Positions 1 through 5,052 of a stretch of 6,351 nucleotides of DNA are shown here, piece by piece. This DNA is from DASXRC01 sp036506795 (GTDB lineage: Bacteria > Actinomycetota > Actinomycetes > Mycobacteriales > Micromonosporaceae). The stretch is from assembly GCA_036506795.1 (NCBI GenBank), contig DASXRC010000170.1, positions 1 through 6,351 on the forward strand. Direction: 5' to 3'. The number at the start of each line of letters is the position of its first letter. Positions within the stretch are counted from its first letter, which is position 1. The translations under genes and the position numbers were made by a program. The notes beneath the pieces were generated by a model that saw nothing but the letters and a program-made list of their open reading frames with translations, did not search any database and was not told the origin of the DNA.

Positions 1-19
1 TATCCGGCCCTGCCGCCAT
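1..19 (-). CDS. recA: RecA recombinase, N-terminal fragment (runs off the left edge)
   Basis: Only the start codon and five further codons are in the window, reading MAAGPD, which is how RecA begins in many high-GC actinobacteria. The ATG is preceded by AGGGG at 28-32 with an 8-base spacer. RecA is the ATP-dependent strand-exchange protein of homologous recombination and the co-protease that triggers LexA self-cleavage. The identification rests mainly on context: a DUF3046 gene directly upstream, as next to mycobacterial recA (Rv2738c-Rv2737c), plus a LexA box and a PafBC-type promoter in the leader. A GTG at 64 lies in frame 15 codons upstream with no stop between, so a longer form is possible. 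Six residues alone could not prove the assignment; the combination makes it likely. Confidence 0.85.
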
Positions 20-27
20 GGCTGCCA

Positions 28-32
28 CCCCT
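28..32 (-). promoter_or_regulatory. Ribosome binding site of recA
   Basis: AGGGG on the minus strand sits 8 bases before the ATG at 19. It supports this ATG over the in-frame GTG at 64, which has no purine-rich site in front of it. Confidence 0.65.
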
Positions 33-70
33 ACGTTCGCCGATTTCGCGGGTCGTTTCGTCACGCGGAC

Positions 71-93
71 ACGCTAGGCGCCGGGTCCGACAG
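71..93 (-). promoter_or_regulatory. Putative PafBC-dependent (RecA-NDp) promoter of recA
   Basis: On the minus strand CTGTCGGAC (93-85) is followed after exactly 8 bases by TAGCGT (76-71). This matches the LexA-independent DNA-damage promoter of actinobacteria, whose consensus is roughly TTGTCRGTG, 8 bases, TANNNT: the core TGTCRG, the spacing and the -10 all fit, while three outer positions of the upstream element differ. Transcription would start near 64, giving a leader of about 45 bases before the ATG. In mycobacteria this motif is read by the PafB/PafC regulator; that it works so here is inference. Confidence 0.7.
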
Positions 94-115
94 AAAACAG
101 CCGCCAGGCCGCGCC

Positions 116-143
116 TGTGGATGAGCGCCAACCCTGTGGACGA
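116..143 (-). promoter_or_regulatory. Two DnaA-box-like words in direct orientation
   Basis: The plus strand carries TGTGGATGA (116-124) and TGTGGACGA (135-143), 19 bases apart and in the same orientation. Read on the minus strand they are TCATCCACA and TCGTCCACA, each one mismatch from TTATCCACA or from the actinobacterial form TTGTCCACA. The upstream one overlaps the -10 of the SOS promoter. Such 9-base words occur by chance and no binding is shown, so this is a weak call. Confidence 0.3.
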
Positions 144-167
144 TAGCCGAACAGGTGTACGACGCAA
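140..167 (-). promoter_or_regulatory. Putative SOS promoter of recA
   Basis: On the minus strand TTGCGT (167-162) and TATCGT (145-140) are separated by 16 bases and form a reasonable -35/-10 pair. The LexA box fills most of the spacer, so bound LexA would block RNA polymerase directly. Transcription would begin near 133, leaving a leader of about 115 bases that passes through the second promoter. Confidence 0.6.
147..162. promoter_or_regulatory. LexA binding site (SOS box)
   Basis: The core GAACAGGTGTAC (149-160) fits the actinobacterial and Bacillus-type LexA box GAAC-N4-GTTC with one mismatch (GTAC instead of GTTC). The flanks CGAAC and GTACGA continue the inverted repeat. It lies about 130 bases upstream of the recA ATG, inside a promoter spacer, as expected for an SOS-controlled recA. 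Confidence 0.8.
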
Positions 168-266
168 GGACCAACACGCGGAGCAGCAAGGTCAACTCAA
201 CTGCACGGAGACTGCTGCCTCACGCGCACCTCGAGGCCCCACCTTCCAGGTAGTCGTGAGGATCTT

Positions 267-282
267 GCGCGCTCGCCCGCGC
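267..282 (-). terminator. Weak GC-rich hairpin after DUF3046
   Basis: GCGCG (267-271) can pair with CGCGC (278-282) around a 6-base loop, beginning about 10 bases past the DUF3046 stop. No U-run follows, and in such GC-rich DNA short stems of this kind are common. It may weaken read-through into recA, but the evidence is thin. The rest of 163-291 shows no gene; only a loose GCAGCA/TGCTGC inverted repeat (183-188, 213-218) with a 24-base loop is visible. Confidence 0.25.
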
Positions 283-291
283 GGCGACGAC

Positions 292-492
292 TCACCGCAG
301 CCGCGCCGGGACCCGCTCCGGGTACGCCGCGACGACGGCTCGCCAGACGTCCGCCGTCTTCTCGCCGGCCTCCAACGCCTGCCGGATCGTCCGCCCGCCC
401 AGCTGCTGGATCACCTGGTCGGACGCCACGCTGGCCGCGTACTCGGCCCCGAAGACCTGCTCCAGCCGGGCCCAGAAGTCGGTCAGCCGCAC
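292..492 (-). CDS. DUF3046 family small protein
   Basis: This 66-residue protein starts at a GTG (492) and reads VRLTDFWARLEQVFG at its N-terminus, followed by YAASVASDQV and LGGRTIRQALEAG, ending in VPARLR. These are the hallmarks of the DUF3046 family, whose members are about 60-70 residues long and include Rv2738c of M. tuberculosis. No enzymatic function is known; the protein is small, soluble and mostly helical by sequence, without signal peptide or membrane segment. It sits immediately before recA in many actinobacteria, which suggests, without proof, a link to recombination or DNA repair. Its start lies 2 bases after the MFS stop codon, and its ribosome binding site (GGGGAG, 506-501) is inside the MFS gene, so translation is probably coupled. 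The assignment is firm; the role is unknown. Confidence 0.92.
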   Translation of the reverse strand: MRLTDFWARLEQVFGAEYAASVASDQVIQQLGGRTIRQALEAGEKTADVWRAVVAAYPERVPARLR

Positions 493-494
493 GA

Positions 495-1754
495 TCAGCT
501 CTCCCCGGCCAGCACGCGCACCGGGCGCAACGCCAGCGCTATCAGCGGCACGGTGGCGATGGCGGCGAGCGCGGTCAGCGTCGCGTACCCGGACCATGCC
601 ACCACCACGCCGGACAGCGCACCGGCGCCGGCCCCGGCCAGGCCCATCACCAAGTCCGACAGGCCCTGCACGGCCGGCTTGTTCGCCAGCCCGACCGACT
701 CCGACAGCAGCGTCGAGCCGGCCACCATCGTGCCCGACCAGCCCATGCCGAGCAGGGCGAGGCCGATCGCCAGCCGCGGGGTGTCGTGGCCGGACGTTCC
801 AGCGATCGCACACGCGGTGACCAGCAGCGCGATCCCGCATAGGATCACCGGGCGACGGCCGAACCGGTCGGTCAGCCAGCCGGTCACCGGCGAAAACGCG
901 TACATCCCGGCGATGTGCAGGCTCAGCACGACGCCCACGATCGTCAGCACGTCCGCCTCGTGCGTCTCGCCGATGTGCACCGGCGTCATCGACATGACCC
1001 CGACCATGACCAGGTGCCCCATGGCCACGGCGGCCATGCCGAGCCGCGCCGCCGGCGACGCGATCACCTCGCGCCACGCCGCGCGCAGGCCTGCGCGGGA
1101 GGCCGCCGGCGACGACACGGCAAATGTGGTACGCGCAGTCAGCAGCGGATCCGGCCGCAGGAACAGGACTAGTGCGACGCCCGCGACCCCGAACGCGAGC
1201 GCGCTGAACGCGAACGGAGCCGAATACCGCGGCAGATCCAGGACCCGCTCGGCCGCGGGCGCGAGGTTCGGCCCGGCGACCGCCCCGATCGTAGTCGCCC
1301 ACACGACGAACGAGAGCTGCCGGCCGCGGCGATCCGGGGCGGCCAGGTCCACGGCGGCGTACCGCGCCTGGTAGTTGGCCGTGTTCGCGCCCCCGAACAG
1401 GAACAGCGCCGCGAACAGCAGCGGCACTGACCTCGCCGCCGTGGCGGCCACCACGCCGACCGCGCCGATCGCACCCAGCAGGAACGCCAGGGACAGGCCG
1501 GGCCGGCGGCCGCGGGCCTGCATGAGCCGGGCGAGCGGTACGGTCAGCAACGCACCGCCGACCACGAAGCTGCTCTGGGCCAGCCCGGACACGCGGACGC
1601 CGGCCAGGTCGGCGGCGAGCAGCGCGCCGACGCTCAGCCCGATCGCGATGCCGATGCCCCCGAGCATCTGGGTCACGAACAGCAGCCGGAGCGTACGCCG
1701 CTGCACGGCGGCCGAATCGACGGCGACGGACGGAGCGGTAGCGGCTGACACCAT
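495..1754 (-). CDS. MFS transporter, probable drug or metabolite exporter
   Basis: The 419-residue protein is the usual size of a 12-helix major facilitator. Hydrophobic segments run through the whole chain from about residue 23 to 410, split by a more polar central loop at about 200-235. The loop between helices 2 and 3 carries a degenerate motif A (LARLMQARGRRPG, 74-86), and the equivalent loop of the second half has a better one (GWLTDRFGRRP, 292-302). The segment ANTANYQARYAAVD (123-136) followed by DRRGRQLS is typical of a group of actinobacterial MFS proteins of unknown substrate. It would act in the cytoplasmic membrane as a proton-coupled transporter. The ATG at 1754 has AAGG 8 bases upstream, overlapping the end of the preceding gene, and the gap to the acyl-CoA dehydrogenase gene is 12 bases, so the two are likely cotranscribed. 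The substrate cannot be told from sequence. Confidence 0.9.
   Translation of the reverse strand: MVSAATAPSVAVDSAAVQRRTLRLLFVTQMLGGIGIAIGLSVGALLAADLAGVRVSGLAQSSFVVGGALLTVPLARLMQARGRRPGLSLAFLLGAIGAVGVVAATAARSVPLLFAALFLFGGANTANYQARYAAVDLAAPDRRGRQLSFVVWATTIGAVAGPNLAPAAERVLDLPRYSAPFAFSALAFGVAGVALVLFLRPDPLLTARTTFAVSSPAASRAGLRAAWREVIASPAARLGMAAVAMGHLVMVGVMSMTPVHIGETHEADVLTIVGVVLSLHIAGMYAFSPVTGWLTDRFGRRPVILCGIALLVTACAIAGTSGHDTPRLAIGLALLGMGWSGTMVAGSTLLSESVGLANKPAVQGLSDLVMGLAGAGAGALSGVVVAWSGYATLTALAAIATVPLIALALRPVRVLAGES
501..506 (-). promoter_or_regulatory. Ribosome binding site of the DUF3046 gene, inside the MFS gene
   Basis: GGGGAG on the minus strand lies within the last codons of the MFS gene (Gly-Glu-Ser-stop), 8 bases before the GTG at 492. 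It decides the DUF3046 start and points to translational coupling. Confidence 0.65.
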
Positions 1755-1762
1755 CGGGCTAG

Positions 1763-1766
1763 CCTT
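1763..1766 (-). promoter_or_regulatory. Ribosome binding site of the MFS gene
   Basis: AAGG on the minus strand directly follows the TGA of the acyl-CoA dehydrogenase gene (TGAAAGG) and sits 8 bases before the MFS ATG at 1754. It supports this start and co-translation of the two genes. Confidence 0.5.
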
Positions 1767-2909
1767 TCACAGCCCCAGCCCGCGGCCGATGATCTCCTTC
1801 ATGATCTCGGTCGTGCCGCCGTAGATCGTCTGCACCCGGCTGTTGAGCCACGCCTTGGCGACCGGGTACTCGAGCATGTAGCCGTACCCGCCGTGCAGCT
1901 GGACACAACGGTCCGCGACCCGGTTCTGCAGCTCGGTGGTCCACCACTTCGCCTTGGCGGCGTCGACCACGGTGAGCCGGCCGGCGTTGAACTCCGCGAT
2001 GCAGTGGTTCACGAACGTCCGGGCGATCGTCACCTCGGTGTCCAGCTCGGCGAGCAGGAAGCGGTTGTGCTGGAACGTCCCGATCGGCCGGCCGAACGCC
2101 TCGCGGGAGCGGGCATAGTCGAGCGTGAGAGCCAGGATCCGTTCGGCGGCGGCGACGGCCGCGACTGCGATGCCGAGCCGCTCCCGCGGCAGGTTCGCCA
2201 TCAGCTGGTAGAACCCGTGGTTCTCGGTGCCGAGCAGGTTCTCGGCCGGTACCCGGCAGTCGTCGAAGAACAACTCCGCCGTGTCGTTGGCCTTCAGGCC
2301 CACCTTGGCCAGCCGGCGGCCGCGGGTGAAGCCGGGCGTGCCGCGCTCCACCACGATCAGGCTGACGCCGTGTGCGCCCTCCGACGGCGCCGTCTTGGCG
2401 ACCACGACCACGAGATCGGCCAACTCACCGTTCGTGATGAACGTCTTCTGTCCATTGAGGACATACTGGTCGCCGTCGCGGACCGCGGTCGTGCGTACGC
2501 CGGCGAGGTCCGACCCCGCGCCGGGCTCGCTCATCGCGATCGCGGTGACCGTGTCGCCGGAGCAGAACCCGGGCAGCCAGCGCTTCCGCTGGTCCTCGGT
2601 GGTCAGGTCGACCAGATACGGGGCGACCACGTCGTTGTGCAGCCCGAAACCCAGCCCCGAACAGCCCGATCCCACGATCTCCTCGACGAGCACGGCGTTG
2701 AACCGGAAGTCCCGCTGCCCTCCGCCGCCGTACTCCTCGGGCACGTCCATGCCCAGCAGGCCGGCGGCGCCCGCCTTGCGCCAGACGTCGCGGTCGACGA
2801 TGCCGGCACTCTCCCACTCCTCGTGGTGAGGAACGGCCTCGCGGGTCAGGAACTCGCGACACAGCTCCCGGAACTCCTCGTGCACGGGCTCGTAGAGTTG
2901 CTGCTCCAT
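1767..2909 (-). CDS. Acyl-CoA dehydrogenase (long-chain/isovaleryl-type active site)
   Basis: The 380-residue protein has full family length. It shows the N-terminal helical domain (about 1-120), the middle beta domain with the FAD/substrate signature AMSEPGAGSDLAG (125-137), then NGQKTFITNG (152-161), and the C-terminal helical domain with RSREAFGRPIGTFQ (267-280) and the late signature LHGGYGYM (338-345). These flavoenzymes introduce a trans-2 double bond into acyl-CoA and pass electrons to ETF. The Glu of the medium-chain-type YEGT motif is Gly364 here (YGGTTEI, 363-369), while Glu256 in AAERILAL aligns with the catalytic base of long-chain and isovaleryl-CoA dehydrogenases. Fatty-acid or branched-chain acyl-CoA are thus the likely substrates; which one cannot be decided. 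The ATG at 2909 lacks a clear ribosome binding site, but the N-terminus aligns well with the family. It is 70 bases downstream of the UdgX gene. Confidence 0.93.
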   Translation of the reverse strand: MEQQLYEPVHEEFRELCREFLTREAVPHHEEWESAGIVDRDVWRKAGAAGLLGMDVPEEYGGGGQRDFRFNAVLVEEIVGSGCSGLGFGLHNDVVAPYLVDLTTEDQRKRWLPGFCSGDTVTAIAMSEPGAGSDLAGVRTTAVRDGDQYVLNGQKTFITNGELADLVVVVAKTAPSEGAHGVSLIVVERGTPGFTRGRRLAKVGLKANDTAELFFDDCRVPAENLLGTENHGFYQLMANLPRERLGIAVAAVAAAERILALTLDYARSREAFGRPIGTFQHNRFLLAELDTEVTIARTFVNHCIAEFNAGRLTVVDAAKAKWWTTELQNRVADRCVQLHGGYGYMLEYPVAKAWLNSRVQTIYGGTTEIMKEIIGRGLGL

Positions 2910-2954
2910 GCCGTGAAGTGTGCCCTAACGGCGACCGTCATTCCGTCCCCAAGT

Positions 2955-2968
2955 GCGCGCTATCGCGC
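2955..2968 (-). other. Short GC hairpin between udgX and the acyl-CoA dehydrogenase gene
   Basis: GCGCG (2955-2959) pairs with CGCGC (2964-2968) around a 4-base loop, within the 70-base gap and 11 bases past the UdgX stop. There is no U-run. It could act as a weak terminator or transcript stabiliser, or be chance in GC-rich DNA. No convincing promoter for the dehydrogenase gene is visible in this gap. Confidence 0.25.
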
Positions 2969-2979
2969 GGAGGGCGGAA

Positions 2980-3645
2980 TCATGGTCGCAGCGCCTTCGT
3001 CACGACCCGGAGATCGGAAACCAGGCCCTGATACGTCGCCTCGCGGTCCTCCGCCCGCAGCACGGCCGACGGGTGGATGGTCGCGACCAGGTGCCCGGAG
3101 GCGCCCGGGAAGTCCTCCGGATGCTGTGCCGAGTCGGGCCACGGCAGCAACGTGCCACGCGACCTCGTCACCCGGAACGCCGGGCCGAGCAGGGACTGCG
3201 CCGCCGTCGCACCCAGCACGACCACGACCTCCGGCTCGACCTGGGCGAACTCGGCCATCAGCCACGGCCGGCAGGCCTGAATCTCCAGCCGGTCGGGCGT
3301 CTGATGCAGGCGGCGCTTGCCGCCGGCGTACGCCTTAAATTTGAAGTGTTTGACGGCGTTTGTGATGTACAGCTGCCTGGGGTCGATCCCCGCGTCGTCG
3401 ACGGCTTTCCGCAGCAGTCGTCCAGCGGGGCCCACAAACGGCAGCCCCTGCACGTCCTCGACGTCTCCCGGTTGCTCGCCGACCATGATCACGCGGGCGG
3501 TCGTGTCCCCCCGGCCGAACACCGTCTGGGTGGCGTTCTTGTACAGGTCGCAGCCGCGACAACCCGCGGCGGCCACACGGAGCCCTTCGAGGTCGGCGCC
3601 CTCGGGGATGAACTCCTGCGCGCCGACGGGAGCGGTCTCAGCCAT
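2980..3645 (-). CDS. udgX: UdgX-type uracil-DNA binding protein (uracil-DNA glycosylase superfamily)
   Basis: The 221-residue protein belongs to the family-4-like uracil-DNA glycosylases with an iron-sulfur cluster. Motif A is GEQPGDVEDVQGLPFVGPAG (56-75), and motif B is HPSAVLR (191-197). Between them is the loop KRRLH (110-114), the diagnostic insertion of UdgX. In M. smegmatis UdgX the corresponding KRRIH histidine attacks the sugar C1' after uracil excision and leaves the protein covalently bound to the abasic site; His114 should play that part here. The Ile-to-Leu change in the loop is conservative. Cluster ligands visible are Cys29, Cys32 and Cys125; where family 4 enzymes have a further Cys, this protein has His100 (VKHFKF), as other UdgX proteins do. 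The gene follows the MocR regulator by 29 bases, with only a distant GGGG before the ATG. Confident as UdgX by motif; activity is inferred. Confidence 0.9.
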   Translation of the reverse strand: MAETAPVGAQEFIPEGADLEGLRVAAAGCRGCDLYKNATQTVFGRGDTTARVIMVGEQPGDVEDVQGLPFVGPAGRLLRKAVDDAGIDPRQLYITNAVKHFKFKAYAGGKRRLHQTPDRLEIQACRPWLMAEFAQVEPEVVVVLGATAAQSLLGPAFRVTRSRGTLLPWPDSAQHPEDFPGASGHLVATIHPSAVLRAEDREATYQGLVSDLRVVTKALRP

Positions 3646-3674
3646 TCGGCGTTTCTACCCCGATGCGGCGGATC

Positions 3675-5015
3675 TCACGCGGTGAACACGCCCGCGCCGG
3701 GGATGCCCGTCGCGCGGGCCACCGCGTCCGCGAGCGGCTCGATGTCGCCGTCATCGAGCGGGCTCACCGTGATCCGGATGGCCGGACCCGTCGACAGCCG
3801 GTAGAGAGCGCCCGGCGCCACGGCGTACCCGTCGTCGCGGAGCGCGGCCACCGCGCGTGTCTCATCGGGCACGGGGATCCACACGTTGATGCCGGTCCGG
3901 CCGTGGGCCGGCAATCCCCGGGCGGCCAGCGCCGAACGGAGCGCGTCGCGACGCCGGTCGTAGCTGGCGGCCGCCGCCGCCACTCCGGCGGCGACGGCGG
4001 GATCGCGCCACAGCTCCACCACGAGCCGCTGGAGCAGCGTCGAGACCCAACCGCTACCGATCCGCATCCGGCCGGCCACCCGGGCCGCCGTGGCCTCGTC
4101 GCCGGCCAGCACCGCGAGCCGCAGATCCGGGCCGTACGGCTTGGACACCGAGCGGACGAACGCCCAGTTGGTCGTCGCCCCGGCGAGGGGATGCAGCGGT
4201 ACGCGGGCCAGCTCGGCGGCGTGATCGTCCTCGATGAGCAGGACGCCGGGATGGGCGCGCAGCACCCGCCGCAGGGCTGCCGCGCGGGAGCGGCCGACCG
4301 TGGCGCCGGTCGGGTTGTGGGCGCGCGTGGTGACGACGACCGCGCGGGCCCCGGCGGCGAGCGCCCGCCGCAGCCCCGACTCCGTCGGCCCGTCCTCGTC
4401 GACCGACACCCCGACGGCCTGCATGCCGAGGGCGGCGACGAGGTCGAGCACGTTGGCCCATCCGGGATCCTCGACGGCGACCCGGTCCCCGGGGACCAGG
4501 TGCGCGCCGAGCAGCCGGTCGATCGCGTCGAGCGCGCCGCCGCTGACCGTGACCGCGTCGGTCGGTACGCCGTCGGCGCGCAGCCGCTCGCGGGCCACCT
4601 CAATGAGCTCGGGGACCGGCCCGACGTCGCCATATCCGACCGGGTCGGCGGCGGATCGCGCGAGCGCCCGAAGGTGTCTGCCGAGCGCGGGCAGCAGCCG
4701 CCGGTCCGGCTCCCCGGCAGTCAGGTCGAGCCCGCCGGGCGGTGGCGCTAGGCGGTGGATCGACCGGGGCCCGGCCACCGGCGGCCGGGGACGCACCCGG
4801 GTGCCGTTGCGGCCGGCCGTCTCTATCAGTCCTCGTTGCCGAAGCCCCTGGTACGCCTTGGCGACGGTCGCCGGGCTGACGCCGAGCCGGTCGGCGAGCC
4901 CCCGGACCGGCGGCAGCGCGGCCCCGGCCGCCAACCCGCCGGTGCGCACCGCCCGCTCGACGCTCGTCGAGATCTCCGCGGCCGTGCTCCCGGAAACCTG
5001 ATAACGTACTGGCAC
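3675..5015 (-). CDS. MocR-family transcriptional regulator (GntR domain fused to aminotransferase fold)
   Basis: The 446-residue protein has a winged-helix GntR domain at about 10-75, with the recognition region ADRLGVSPATVAKAYQGL (41-58), joined to a class I aminotransferase-like domain at about 95-440. PLP-site features are visible: YGDVGPVPEL (128-137), HNPTGATVG (233-241), IEDDH (261-265) and the Schiff-base lysine Lys292 in SVSKPYGPDLRLA. Arg414 in IRITVSP corresponds to the carboxylate-binding Arg of aminotransferases, so an amino-acid-like effector may be sensed. MocR proteins such as GabR and PdxR use PLP, often with a second ligand, to control neighbouring, frequently divergent, genes. 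The divergent NimA-GNAT gene is therefore the likely target, with autoregulation. The start is a GTG at 5015 with no ribosome binding site but a good -10 close upstream, so the mRNA may be leaderless. His265 replaces the Tyr found in GabR (EDDY). Confidence 0.92.
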   Translation of the reverse strand: MPVRYQVSGSTAAEISTSVERAVRTGGLAAGAALPPVRGLADRLGVSPATVAKAYQGLRQRGLIETAGRNGTRVRPRPPVAGPRSIHRLAPPPGGLDLTAGEPDRRLLPALGRHLRALARSAADPVGYGDVGPVPELIEVARERLRADGVPTDAVTVSGGALDAIDRLLGAHLVPGDRVAVEDPGWANVLDLVAALGMQAVGVSVDEDGPTESGLRRALAAGARAVVVTTRAHNPTGATVGRSRAAALRRVLRAHPGVLLIEDDHAAELARVPLHPLAGATTNWAFVRSVSKPYGPDLRLAVLAGDEATAARVAGRMRIGSGWVSTLLQRLVVELWRDPAVAAGVAAAAASYDRRRDALRSALAARGLPAHGRTGINVWIPVPDETRAVAALRDDGYAVAPGALYRLSTGPAIRITVSPLDDGDIEPLADAVARATGIPGAGVFTA

Positions 5016-5019
5016 AGTC
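5006..5019. promoter_or_regulatory. Putative MocR operator, repeat copy 1
   Basis: The 14-base word GTACTGGCACAGTC matches copy 2 (5028-5041) at 11 of 14 positions in the same orientation, 22 bases apart, about two helical turns. It covers the GTG start codon of the MocR gene, so binding here would fit autorepression. GabR-type MocR proteins are known to bind direct repeats; assignment to this regulator is inference. Confidence 0.5.
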
Positions 5020-5024
5020 TGCAG

Positions 5025-5030
5025 ATTGTA
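5025..5030 (-). promoter_or_regulatory. -10 element of the MocR gene
   Basis: TACAAT on the minus strand fits the TANNNT -10 well. With usual spacing transcription would start at about 5018, only 3 bases before the GTG at 5015, so the transcript is leaderless or nearly so. No good -35 is seen, which is common for regulated actinobacterial promoters. Confidence 0.55.
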
Positions 5031-5041
5031 CTAGTACACTC
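5028..5041. promoter_or_regulatory. Putative MocR operator, repeat copy 2 with a central palindrome
   Basis: GTACTAGTACACTC repeats copy 1 (5006-5019). It contains most of the perfect 12-base palindrome TGTACTAGTACA (5027-5038). It overlaps the minus-strand -10 (5025-5030) and the plus-strand -10 candidate (5035-5040), so one bound regulator could control both directions. Confidence 0.55.
5035..5040 (+). promoter_or_regulatory. -10 candidate of the NimA-GNAT gene
   Basis: TACACT fits TANNNT. Normal spacing would put the start of transcription near 5047, which is downstream of the AGGAG at 5042-5046. Either the true promoter is a little further upstream or the leader is very short, so this call is weaker than the minus-strand one. 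Confidence 0.35.
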
Positions 5042-5046
5042 AGGAG
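5042..5046 (+). promoter_or_regulatory. Ribosome binding site of the NimA-GNAT gene
   Basis: AGGAG lies 6 bases before the ATG at 5053 and fixes that start. Confidence 0.7.
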
Positions 5047-5052
5047 CACGCG

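Noticed and set aside
183..218. Inverted repeat GCAGCA/TGCTGC in the recA leader as a terminator or operator
   Set aside because: The 6-base stem with a 24-base loop and no U-run is too weak; likely chance.
292..1302. 336-codon minus-strand frame whose C-terminus is DUF3046
   Set aside because: Only the last 66 codons are real. The earlier part is an out-of-frame reading of the MFS gene, and the GTG at 492 with GGGGAG upstream is the true start.
121..1374. 417-codon open frame on the plus strand opposite DUF3046 and the MFS gene
   Set aside because: It is Arg/Pro/Ala/Ser-rich low-complexity translation antisense to two clearly recognisable genes, with no domain and no ribosome binding site; typical of GC-rich shadow frames.
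2910..2979. Promoter for the acyl-CoA dehydrogenase gene
   Set aside because: TTGGGG and TTAGGG are 18 bases apart on the minus strand, but the -10 candidate lacks the required final T, so no promoter was called.
1893..3338. 481-codon open frame on the plus strand opposite the acyl-CoA dehydrogenase and udgX genes
   Set aside because: It spans two well-conserved minus-strand genes and the gap between them, and its protein resembles no family; an artefact of GC-rich codon usage.
3663..4751. 362-codon open frame on the plus strand opposite the MocR gene
   Set aside because: Arg/Gly/Asp-rich composition without motifs; the minus-strand frame is an unambiguous MocR protein.
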